64,000 nt of DNA from NCBI RefSeq assembly GCF_020037015.1, contig NZ_JAIQDE010000015.1, forward strand, positions 140,941 through 204,940, written 5' to 3'. Under the pieces are notes generated by a model that saw only the letters and a list, made by a program, of their open reading frames with translations, searched no databases and was not told the DNA's origin. The translations under genes and the position numbers were made by a program. This document shows, in pieces, positions 26,296-33,675 of the stretch (position 1 is the stretch's first letter; the number at the start of each line of letters is the position of its first letter). This DNA comes from Corallococcus sp. AS-1-6. GTDB taxonomy: Bacteria > Myxococcota > Myxococcia > Myxococcales > Myxococcaceae.

Positions 26296-26946
26296 ATGGG
26301 TGATGGACCGCTTGGCATTTCGTGTGACTGGCAGCAGACCATCCAGCAGCGCCCCCAGAAGAACATCCCGGTGGGCTACCTGCTGGACATCAAGGGGATG
26401 GGCAAGGACGACGGCGCCTTCCCCAAGAGCAGCAGCCTCTTCTACACCCCGTTCGTCGGGGACCCCGCCTACGCCGGCGTGCAGTTGGAGGACGTGGGCG
26501 CGAAGAAGGCCGTGCGCGCGGTGGGCCTCATCACGCAGCTCCAGTGGGAGGGCGGCAAGCTCGACCCCATTGACTTCACGGTGCTCATCTCGCCGGAGAA
26601 CAAGGCGGACTTCACCGGCATCACCAACACGGAGATCCGCCAGCTCAAGTTCTGGATCTGCGAGTGGGACAGCGCCCAGGGCAAGTGGTTCGAGAAGTGC
26701 TATCCGCTGGGTGACGAGGCCGGCGGCCCCGCCAACGAGATGTCCGCCCGCCTGAACCAGAAGGGCAGCGAGGTGATGCTGCACGTGGGCGACCCGGAGA
26801 ACGTGGGCGTCACGGACGTGAAGTTCTGCCAGATGACCTTCCAGCTCATCCCGGACAAGGCGCACCTGTGCAACATCCACTACGGCCACAACTCGAACGA
26901 CAAGGACGTGTACGCCTGGGGCTACGTCGAGGGCAACAAGTCGTAG
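26296..26946 (+). CDS. Divergent Hcp-like (tube) protein, copy 1
   Basis: The 216-residue protein has no signal peptide. It is strand-rich, with IPVGYLLDIKGMG, VGLITQLQWEGGKLDPIDFTVLI and a C-terminal HYGHNSNDKDVYAWGYVEG. I do not see the usual Hcp family signatures. Two facts suggest it fills the Hcp role. It directly follows tssB and tssC, where hcp normally stands. A paralogue encoded just downstream on the other strand shares GYLLxxxG, a G-L-I-x-x-L core, the x-D-F-(T/S)-V strand and a W-F-E turn. Hcp forms stacked hexameric rings inside the sheath. The assignment is by position and strand pattern, not by a recognised motif. Confidence 0.55.
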   Translation: MGDGPLGISCDWQQTIQQRPQKNIPVGYLLDIKGMGKDDGAFPKSSSLFYTPFVGDPAYAGVQLEDVGAKKAVRAVGLITQLQWEGGKLDPIDFTVLISPENKADFTGITNTEIRQLKFWICEWDSAQGKWFEKCYPLGDEAGGPANEMSARLNQKGSEVMLHVGDPENVGVTDVKFCQMTFQLIPDKAHLCNIHYGHNSNDKDVYAWGYVEGNKS

Positions 26947-26955
26947 GCGATTGAA

Positions 26956-26995
26956 GCGCGGGCGGGGAGGGCGGATGCGCCTTCCCCGTCTGCGC
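26956..26995 (+). terminator. Hairpin between convergent Hcp-like genes
   Basis: Arms 26956-26972 and 26979-26995 pair over 17 positions, 14 Watson-Crick and three G-T, around a six-base loop. In the plus transcript the three weak positions become G-U pairs. In the minus transcript they become C-A mismatches, so the hairpin works mainly for the tssB-tssC operon. A short TT follows. Confidence 0.6.
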
Positions 26996-27003
26996 TTGGG
27001 GCG

Positions 27004-27603
27004 CTACTTGTCCGAGCCCCACCTGGTGACGCGGCGCTCCTGGGAGTTGGTGGCGAACTCCAGGGTGGTGCTCTTCTTGGGCGCGGGCACCACCCGGAAC
27101 TGGAAGCGGTGGAAGCGGATGTCCAGGTCCGCGGACAGCGTGGCGGGCTGGTTGTCCAGGAAGACCTTGGGGCGGCCCTTCTCCGTGTCCATCAGCGCCT
27201 CGGCGGAGGCGGGGCTCTTCAGCTTGGCGGCCTCGAACCAGGTGTCACCCGCTTCATCGAAGTCGATGATGGCCCACGCCAGCTTCAGGCGCAGGTTCTC
27301 CAGCGGCTTGGCGAAGTGGTTGAGCACGTTCGCGGCCGTGACGCGCCCCACGTACACGCTGAAGTCCAAGGGCCCGGAAGCGCCGTTCATGGTCAGCCGT
27401 TCAATCAGGCCAATGCATTGCGCCTTGGGACCGAAGTCACCCACGGTGGGGGAGGACAGGGTGAGGTCCTTCGCCAGGTTCAGCCCGCCGCAGCCATTCC
27501 ATTCCAACAGATATCCCAGCGCGCCGCGGAAACCGGGCCGGTATTGAAACCCGGTCTGCCAGTTGCATTCGAGTTCGAGCAAGTCGGGTTTCGCGATGGC
27601 CAT
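27004..27603 (-). CDS. Divergent Hcp-like (tube-like) protein, copy 2
   Basis: The start at 27603 has AAGGA upstream and gives a 199-residue protein; the longer open frame crosses the next gene. The sequence begins MAIAKPDLLELECNWQTGF and shows LGYLLEWNGCGG, IGLIERLTMNGASGPLDFSV and DEAGDTWFEAAKLK. These segments line up with GYLLDIKG, VGLITQLQWEGG and QGKWFEKCYPL of the gene at 26296, so the two are diverged paralogues of about equal size. It is transcribed alone toward its paralogue and divergently from the IglI-like gene. It may be a second tube, tip-adaptor or cargo-bearing subunit. Confidence 0.55.
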   Translation of the reverse strand: MAIAKPDLLELECNWQTGFQYRPGFRGALGYLLEWNGCGGLNLAKDLTLSSPTVGDFGPKAQCIGLIERLTMNGASGPLDFSVYVGRVTAANVLNHFAKPLENLRLKLAWAIIDFDEAGDTWFEAAKLKSPASAEALMDTEKGRPKVFLDNQPATLSADLDIRFHRFQFRVVPAPKKSTTLEFATNSQERRVTRWGSDK

Positions 27604-27657
27604 GGGTGTCTGTCCTTGTGAATGAAAGACATGTAACATGAAGTGGAAAGACAGACC

Positions 27658-28629
27658 ATGAGAGACCTGAGCCTGTGCCTGCGCCCCGTGGAGGGCGGAA
27701 CGCTGGAGCGCCTGGAGTCGCACGACCCGCGCTTCCTCACGGTGGCGGACCTGGTGCAGCGGGAGGCCTACGCGGAGGCCGCGGACGCCATCGAGGCCCT
27801 GGACGCGGAGGGCGTCTACGAGGTCCGCCTGTCGGCCTACTACCTCTTCACGGCGCTGCGCGAGGACGGGCTCGGGCGCCTGCCGGACGTGCTGGAGGTG
27901 CTGGTCGCGCTCGCGCGCGCGGCGGCGGAGGAGTCCGCGCGGGGAGAGGCGAAGGACAAGTCCAAGCCCGCGGTGCTGCTCAACAAGGCGCTGACGTGGC
28001 TGTTCCAGACGCTGGTGAGCGCGCTGAAGTATCACCACGGCAAGAAGGACGCCGGCTGGGAGACGTGGACGAAGGGCTTCACGGACGGCAGGCGCAAGGA
28101 CGCCCTGCGCGGCATCCAGGCGCTGCAGGGCGCGCTGGAGGGCCCCGCGTTCCGCAACGGGGCCCAGGGGCTGGCGGGGCTGGGGCAGTGGTTGAAGGAG
28201 ACGCAGGAGCGCGCGGCCGCCCCCGCGCCGGCCCCGGAGCCCGCGAAGCCCGCCGCTCCCGCGAAGGGCCGGGGCGCGAAGGCCGCCGCGGCGCCGCCCT
28301 CGCCGTTCCCCCGCGCGACGGGGCCGCTGCAACTGCGCGGGTCCGCGCACCTGCTGGAGCTGTGCGACAAGCTCAAGGCCTTCGAGGTGCTGGTGGAGCG
28401 CGGGGACTTCCAGAAGGCCGCGCTGGTGAGCGACGACGTGCTGCGGACGCTGGAGGACTTCGACCCCCGGCGCTACCTGCCGGAGCTGTTCTCGTCGTTC
28501 GGCGCGCTGCTCAACCGCCACGTGGGGGACATCCAGGAGCACTGGGAGCGCAAGGACTCCATGGAGTGGCGCACGCTGTCGCAGTTCTACCAGGTGGACC
28601 TGGGCGCCTTCGTGGGGCCGGGCGAGTGA
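27658..28629 (+). CDS. IglI/TssA-like type VI secretion protein
   Basis: The ATG at 27658 is preferred because GGAAAG lies eight bases upstream. The 323-residue protein has an N-terminal helical part (DPRFLTVADLVQREAYAEAA, IYEVRLSAYYLF-like register in GVYEVRLSAYYLF). An Ala/Pro/Lys linker spans about residues 180-215. The C-terminal domain carries LVERGDFQKAALVSDDVLRT, FDPRRYLPELFSSFGALLNRH and a W-R-T-L-x-Q-F-Y-x-V-D-L end. The C-terminal pattern resembles the ends of TssA/ImpA-type proteins, and the whole resembles the IglI family known from Francisella-type systems. Such proteins act at the baseplate during sheath and tube assembly. It heads the second plus-strand T6SS unit. Confidence 0.7.
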   Translation: MRDLSLCLRPVEGGTLERLESHDPRFLTVADLVQREAYAEAADAIEALDAEGVYEVRLSAYYLFTALREDGLGRLPDVLEVLVALARAAAEESARGEAKDKSKPAVLLNKALTWLFQTLVSALKYHHGKKDAGWETWTKGFTDGRRKDALRGIQALQGALEGPAFRNGAQGLAGLGQWLKETQERAAAPAPAPEPAKPAAPAKGRGAKAAAAPPSPFPRATGPLQLRGSAHLLELCDKLKAFEVLVERGDFQKAALVSDDVLRTLEDFDPRRYLPELFSSFGALLNRHVGDIQEHWERKDSMEWRTLSQFYQVDLGAFVGPGE

Positions 28630-28642
28630 GGCGGTCCCGGTC

Positions 28643-29587
28643 ATGAACGGCGCCTCGCCGCTGCTGTCCCCGCTGGAGCGGCGCATCCGCGCCCGCGCCA
28701 GGGACTTCGACCTGGGGCCGCTCCTGCGGCTGCTGGAGACGCAGGGCTATGGCCGGGACCGGGTGCTCTTCGAGGGCAACCCGGAGCCGGTGGCGTCCAC
28801 TTCGCTGGTGGAGGCGGTGGCGTTCCACGTCTCCCCGGTGCGCCGGGTGGTGGTGACGCTCAACCTGGGCCTCTTGAGCACGCCGGGCCTGTTGCCCAGC
28901 TACTTCCTCCAGGTGGCCGAGCAGCTTCCGGAGCCGGAGCCGTTCCTCGACTTCATCCGCTTCTTCGACCACCGGCTGATGCTGGCGCTGGTGGACGCGC
29001 TGCACCCCGAGCGGGACGCGAGCCTGGTGGGGGACTGGGAGCGCACGAAGTGCTTCTACCTGCGCATGGTGGGCGTGGATTCGCAGGCCACGCTCCAGTG
29101 GCTGTTCCAGCAGGTGTTCCCGGAGCTGCGCGTGACGTGCGTCCGCCGCTCCTTCCGCACGCGCTTCTCCGGCATGCGGCCCACCCACGGGCCCACGCCG
29201 CTGGATGGCACGGGCATCCTGGGCCAGACGTACGCGGCGGACATCGGGGGCTTCCAGGTGGAGGTGTTCGCGGACGAGGAGGCGGACATGCGCGGGCGGG
29301 ACTGGCCCGCGCGGGTGCGCCACCGCTTCCACCGGCACATCCTGCCGCTGCTCGTCCCCGCGCGGCTGCAACTGGAGGTGGTGCTGACGGTGCTCGCGCA
29401 CGGGCGGACCGTGCGCCTGGGGCCCCGGGGACAGTTGGGCTACGAGCGGCTGCCGGGCGCGGAGGGCAAGCCGCTGCGGCAGCTCATCTTCCTGGGCGAC
29501 ACGTCCGTGCCGGTGGCCGCGCCTCCGCGCGCCGAAGGCGACCGGCAGGGCATGACCATGGGCACGCCGAAGGCGGCCGGACGGTAG
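28643..29587 (+). CDS. tssG: Type VI secretion baseplate protein TssG
   Basis: The 314-residue protein resembles TssG/VasB. It opens with LERRIRARARDFDLGPLLRLLE and VLFEGNPEPV, followed by a strand-rich core (VEAVAFHVSPVRRVVVTLNL). The characteristic FLDFIRFFDHRLMLALV helix comes next, then a C-terminal domain with GTGILGQTYAADIGGFQVEV. TssG forms the baseplate wedge with two TssF copies and TssE. It follows the IglI-like gene by 13 bases and precedes tssE, in keeping with a baseplate operon. Conservation to better-known TssG proteins is modest but the FFDHRL region is convincing. Confidence 0.8.
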   Translation: MNGASPLLSPLERRIRARARDFDLGPLLRLLETQGYGRDRVLFEGNPEPVASTSLVEAVAFHVSPVRRVVVTLNLGLLSTPGLLPSYFLQVAEQLPEPEPFLDFIRFFDHRLMLALVDALHPERDASLVGDWERTKCFYLRMVGVDSQATLQWLFQQVFPELRVTCVRRSFRTRFSGMRPTHGPTPLDGTGILGQTYAADIGGFQVEVFADEEADMRGRDWPARVRHRFHRHILPLLVPARLQLEVVLTVLAHGRTVRLGPRGQLGYERLPGAEGKPLRQLIFLGDTSVPVAAPPRAEGDRQGMTMGTPKAAGR

Positions 29588-29601
29588 GAGGGGAGGGGAC
29601 C

Positions 29602-29988
29602 GTGGGCTTTCTGCACCGGAAGTTCCTGGGGGTGGTGGAGACGCAGCGTGAGGCCGTGCTCCGAAACCTGGGCCACCTGCTCCAGGCGAAGCGGGGCGCG
29701 GCCTCCGTGCTGCCCGGCTTCGGGCTGACGGAGACGGGGTTCCGCTCGGACGCGGAGCGCCTTTCGGGCCTGGGCGCGGAGATCCGCGAGACGCTGTCGC
29801 GCTACGAGCCGCGCGTGGAGGTGGTGGCCATCGACGAGGTGCCCGCGGCGGCGGGCGGCGCGCCCGGCCTGGTGGTGCGCCTGCTGTTGCGTGACTCCCA
29901 CGAGCCCATGGACCTGCTGCTGGACCCGGGCTCGCGCCGCCTGCGCGAACGGCCTCCGGAAGAGGCGGCCGGGGAGGACGACCCATGA
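29602..29988 (+). CDS. tssE: Type VI secretion baseplate protein TssE (gp25-like)
   Basis: The gene starts with GTG at 29602, six bases after a strong GGAGGGGAGGGG site. The 128-residue product carries the gp25/TssE pattern: GFLHRKFLG, VLPGFGLTE, RLSGLGAEIRETLSRYEPRVEVVAI and a final LLLRDSHEPMDLLLD strand pair. Length is normal for gp25-like proteins. TssE sits in the baseplate wedge and connects to the first sheath ring. Its stop overlaps the next start as ATGA, so it is coupled to the VgrG hub gene. Confidence 0.8.
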   Translation: MGFLHRKFLGVVETQREAVLRNLGHLLQAKRGAASVLPGFGLTETGFRSDAERLSGLGAEIRETLSRYEPRVEVVAIDEVPAAAGGAPGLVVRLLLRDSHEPMDLLLDPGSRRLRERPPEEAAGEDDP

Positions 29989-31616
29989 GGTTCACCGAAC
30001 AGTTGAAGGTGACGCTGGACCTCAAGGCCGGCGACAAGGCCTTCAAGCTGCCCGCGGGCAGCATCAAGCGCCTGTCGGTGAAGGCACACGCCTACGGCTT
30101 CGAGGCGCGAATCGAGTGGTGGGTGCTCTGCAAGGAGAGCGGGGACGAGGACACGCTCTTCACCCCCTTCACCGACACGAAGCCCCTGACGGCGACGCTG
30201 ACCGTGGACCGCCGCTACGGCGCGCAGGCGGAGGGGCGCGAGGGCGCGGAGGCCCTGCCGCTGAAGCTCATCGGGCGGGTGGAGGAGCGCCACGTCCGCG
30301 AGCGCTCGCTGGCGAACGTGAAGGACGCGCCGGTGATGCAGCGGCGCTACCGCATCCGCCTGGTGGACCCCGCCGCGATGCTGTGGCGCCGCCACTTCCC
30401 CAGCGGCGTGTGGGTGGACGAGACGCTGCAGGCGGTCCTCCAGGCGAACACGCCCGGGGGGCTGGACGTGGCCTACGAGTGGGAGGCCGCGGGGACGAAG
30501 CACGGCCTGCACGCGCTGGGGCTGGGCGCGGATGACGACTCCGGCGCCAGCTTCCTGGACTTCGTGCACTGGGTGCAGGCGCGCATGCACGCGGGCATGT
30601 TCCTGGACTACGCGACGGGGAAGTACACGCTCGCGAACGCGAAGCCCGAGGGTGGCGAGGCGCTGGTGCTCACCCGCGACGAGGTGAAGCAGGTGGACCT
30701 GCGCTACCCGGAGCCGCGCCGGGACGCGCTGTCGGTGCTCAACAGCTACGTGGACGCCGGCACGAAGCGCAAGGCGGTGGAGAACGCGGACGCCATCGCG
30801 GGCGTCATCACCGAGTGCCTGGTCACCTCCACGCTGGAGGGCACGCTCACGGACCGGGTGACGCTGGAGACGAAGCGCCAGCAGTTGGAAGGCCCGGAGC
30901 TGCGGCTGGCCTTCGCGAGCTACCCCCGCGCGTCGCTGGTGCTCAACGGCCTCTACACGCTGGGGGGCTTCAGCACGCAGGCCGCGACGCACGGCAAGCA
31001 GTACCGGCTCCACACGCTGGAGCTGGACGCGCGCGCCGTGGAGCCCGACGCCGCGCACGACCCGGACAGCACCGCCAACGACTACGCGCTGTCGCTGAAG
31101 GCCACGCTGGAGGAGGCGGCGGACCCGACATTCCGGCGCCCGCGCTTCCGGCCGCCGCGCTGGCCCTTCCTCGCGGAGGGGCGGGTGGTCAGCGAGGAGG
31201 GCGCGGATCCGGAGCGCACGTATCAGATCCGCCAGGACGAGGAGACGTCGGTGGAGTCGTACCGGGTGAAGCTGCCCCTGTGGGACAAGGAGGTGCGCTG
31301 TCCCTACGAGCCGCACCAGCAGCCCGGACACTTCTACTTCCCCGCGGACAAGGGGACGCGGGTGCTGGTGTCGCTGGACTACCAGCACGCGCGCATGGAC
31401 CGCTTCCTGGAGTGGCGCCCCGGCGCGCGGCTCCCCAAGGAGTCGCAGGGCAACCACCTGCTGCTGGGCAAGACGGACAAGAGCGAGACGTCCATCCAGC
31501 ACCTGTACCAGGACTCGAAGCCCATGCTGCGCATCCAGCGCACCCTGGAGAAGGACACCCAGCTCATCGAGGTGGCCGAGGGCCGGATGTTCCTGCGCGT
31601 GCAGGAGGGGGAGTAG
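29985..31616 (+). CDS. VgrG-like hub protein lacking the C-terminal spike
   Basis: The 543-residue protein has the order of a VgrG/gp27-gp5 hub. Tail-hub beta domains come first (FEARIEWWVLCKESGDED, LTATLTVDRRYG, LIGRVEER). A middle domain with FLDFVHWVQARMHAGMFLDY follows. The last part looks like an OB-fold, with ESYRVKLPLWDKEVRCPYEP, FYFPADKGTRVLVSLDYQHA and FLEWRPGARLP. It stops soon after (RMFLRVQEGE), so the triple beta-helix that normally follows is missing. A separate gene at 21968-22546 encodes just such a helix. The hub should cap the Hcp tube and carry spike and PAAR tip. Confidence 0.8.
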   Translation: MRFTEQLKVTLDLKAGDKAFKLPAGSIKRLSVKAHAYGFEARIEWWVLCKESGDEDTLFTPFTDTKPLTATLTVDRRYGAQAEGREGAEALPLKLIGRVEERHVRERSLANVKDAPVMQRRYRIRLVDPAAMLWRRHFPSGVWVDETLQAVLQANTPGGLDVAYEWEAAGTKHGLHALGLGADDDSGASFLDFVHWVQARMHAGMFLDYATGKYTLANAKPEGGEALVLTRDEVKQVDLRYPEPRRDALSVLNSYVDAGTKRKAVENADAIAGVITECLVTSTLEGTLTDRVTLETKRQQLEGPELRLAFASYPRASLVLNGLYTLGGFSTQAATHGKQYRLHTLELDARAVEPDAAHDPDSTANDYALSLKATLEEAADPTFRRPRFRPPRWPFLAEGRVVSEEGADPERTYQIRQDEETSVESYRVKLPLWDKEVRCPYEPHQQPGHFYFPADKGTRVLVSLDYQHARMDRFLEWRPGARLPKESQGNHLLLGKTDKSETSIQHLYQDSKPMLRIQRTLEKDTQLIEVAEGRMFLRVQEGE

Positions 31617-31619
31617 GCC

Positions 31620-33287
31620 ATGCGGATGGATGAAGCGCTCTACGCGTCGTTCCTGGAGGAGCTCCAGGCGCTGGAGAAGTTCCGCCTGGGCTACACCGCC
31701 CTGCACCCCTCCGCGCCGCTGGATGGCGAGGACGCGGACGTGCGGCGGCTCACGGAGGCCATGGCCCTGTTCACCGCGCGCACGCGCCGGGCGGGGCAGC
31801 GCGCGTTGGAGCGCAGCACGCTGCGGCTGTTCCAGCAGCACTTCGCCTACCTGCTCAACCCCATCCCCGCCATGGCCATGTTCCGCGCGGAGCCGGACGC
31901 GCGCTTCGTGGACGCCGCGGAGCTGCCCCGGGGCACGCCCTTCCTCCTCAACCCGGGCCCGGGCGGCGGTCCCACCGGGCCGCTCTCCCTGCGCACGCTG
32001 GCCCCGGTGCGGCTGCTGCCCGTGCGGCTCACCCAGGCGCGGCTGGAGCGCCAGGGCGAGGACGGCGCGCTCCTGCGGCTCGTCTTCGAGGGCGGCTTCC
32101 CGCGCAACGACTCGCCGGGCGAGGTGCGGCTGCACGTCAACCACCTCAACGACTTCCGGGCGTCCCTGGCGGTGTTCTTCCAACTGAAGAGCGCCGTGCG
32201 CTCCGCCACCGTCAGCTTCGACGACGGGGGGATGGAGCACGAGGTGAAGCCCTTCGACGCGCACTCGGGCCCGGTGCGCTTCGGCGCGCCCCGTCCGGTG
32301 CCCGCGGAGGGCGAGTCGTCCGAACACCCGCTCCAGCGGCTGCGGCAGCTCCTGCACTTCCCGCAGCAGGAGCTTTTCCTGGAGGCCCGCATCCCGCCGG
32401 CCCCCCGCAACTGGCAGGGCTTCACGCTGACCTTGCGCATGACGGGCCGCTGGCCGTCGGAGCTGGTGGTGGGGCCGGACTCATTCGTGGCGCACGCGGT
32501 GCCGGTGGTGAACCTGCAGCGCGCCATGGCGTCGCCCGTGGAGCACGACGGCACGAAGGAGCGGCACGCGGTGCAGCACCCGGATTCGTCCATGGGCTTC
32601 CGGCTGAACTCGGCCACGGGCGTGTACCAACTGACCCCCAAGGGCATGGTGCCCCTGCGCCCGGGCGCCATCTCCGGAGGCGCGGACACGTACGAGCTGG
32701 AGCACGAGGGCCAGGGGCTTTCGCGCACGTCGTGGCTGGCGCTGGACATGCCGGACGCGTTCCTCAAGCCGGTGCGGCTGGGCGTGGACGGCCTGTGGCA
32801 CCAGCCGCTGCCGCCGCGCTTCGACGCGCGGGGCTACCGGCCGGTGCTGGCGGACCGCTTCCTGGAGGGCGTGCCGTGGAGCCTGGTGGGCGCGGTGGCG
32901 CCCGGCGGGGACAACCCGGTGGAGCACGGGCAGCAGGCCCTGTTGCAGTTGCTGGCGCTGCGCACGCAGCGGTTCCTGGGGCGCGAGGACCTGCTGTTCC
33001 TCCTGGAGGTGCTGGGCGTGCGGACGCAGCGGCACTTCCGGGACCTGCTGCCGTCCCTCACGGAGGTGTCCGTGAAGTCCAAGCCCTTCGCCCGGAGCGC
33101 GGCGGGCTTCAAGTACGTGTACCAGTTGGGCTTCGGGCCCATGGACGCGTCGCTGCTGCCGCTGGTGGACCTGTTGTGCGGCCGGCTGGTGGAGCTGTTC
33201 GCGGTGTGGAGCGCGGAGGACGTGGTGGAGCTGGAGGTGCGCCTGCCCCAGCGCGAGGCGCCCCTGCGCTACGTGCCCCTGCCGTGA
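31620..33287 (+). CDS. tssF: Type VI secretion baseplate protein TssF
   Basis: The 555-residue protein matches TssF/VasA. It begins with YASFLEELQALEKFRLGY. RRLTEAMALFTARTRR and RLFQQHFAYLLNPIPAMAMFR follow, the last being the family's Y-L-x-P-x-P-x-M-x-M element. It continues with LHVNHLNDFRASLAVFFQL and a strand-rich middle and C-terminus. TssF binds TssG and TssE to form the wedge that surrounds the VgrG hub. It begins three bases after the hub gene and closes the plus-strand unit. It converges almost without gap on the PAAR-like gene. Confidence 0.88.
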   Translation: MRMDEALYASFLEELQALEKFRLGYTALHPSAPLDGEDADVRRLTEAMALFTARTRRAGQRALERSTLRLFQQHFAYLLNPIPAMAMFRAEPDARFVDAAELPRGTPFLLNPGPGGGPTGPLSLRTLAPVRLLPVRLTQARLERQGEDGALLRLVFEGGFPRNDSPGEVRLHVNHLNDFRASLAVFFQLKSAVRSATVSFDDGGMEHEVKPFDAHSGPVRFGAPRPVPAEGESSEHPLQRLRQLLHFPQQELFLEARIPPAPRNWQGFTLTLRMTGRWPSELVVGPDSFVAHAVPVVNLQRAMASPVEHDGTKERHAVQHPDSSMGFRLNSATGVYQLTPKGMVPLRPGAISGGADTYELEHEGQGLSRTSWLALDMPDAFLKPVRLGVDGLWHQPLPPRFDARGYRPVLADRFLEGVPWSLVGAVAPGGDNPVEHGQQALLQLLALRTQRFLGREDLLFLLEVLGVRTQRHFRDLLPSLTEVSVKSKPFARSAAGFKYVYQLGFGPMDASLLPLVDLLCGRLVELFAVWSAEDVVELEVRLPQREAPLRYVPLP

Positions 33288-33288
33288 G

Positions 33289-33675
33289 TCACTTCACCTG
33301 CGCCTTCATCTGGCCGGACACGTTGATCTTCACGATGCCGCCGTAGGCGCAGTTGCACAGGGACTTGTCGGTGAGCGCCGGCTTGCCCTTGATCAGCACC
33401 GTGGGCGAGCCCGGCGCCCAGGGCGCGACGAGCACGGGCATGCACGGCATGGGGGTGAGCGCCCCCATCGCGGCGGCGGTGGCGGCGGCCACGGTGGGGT
33501 TGGCCATGGACTGGCACATGCCGAAGGGCGGCACGTTCACGCCCGGGATGTTGTCCATGATGGTGGCCGCCGGCGCGGTGGCGTTCACCTGGTTGGCGGG
33601 CGGCACCGACAGCGTCGAGGGCGCCAGGCCGAAGCTGCACTGGAGCATGGCCCCGGACACGACCTGGATTCCCAT
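33289..33675 (-). CDS. PAAR-like T6SS tip protein (DUF4150/DUF4280 type)
   Basis: The start at 33675 overlaps the stop of the upstream gene by one base (TGATG), and gives MGIQVVSGAMLQCSFGLAPS. The 128-residue protein is rich in Gly, Pro and Met and carries the typical PAAR-like features: VSGAMLQCSFG, INIPGVNVPPFGMCQSMANP-like stretch, and LIKGKPALTDKSLCNCAYGG at the end. The conserved cysteines fit a metal-bound conical tip that sharpens VgrG. No toxin domain is attached. It is the third gene of a coupled minus-strand unit with the adenylation-like and outer-membrane-like proteins. Confidence 0.8.
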   Translation of the reverse strand: MGIQVVSGAMLQCSFGLAPSTLSVPPANQVNATAPAATIMDNIPGVNVPPFGMCQSMANPTVAAATAAAMGALTPMPCMPVLVAPWAPGSPTVLIKGKPALTDKSLCNCAYGGIVKINVSGQMKAQVK

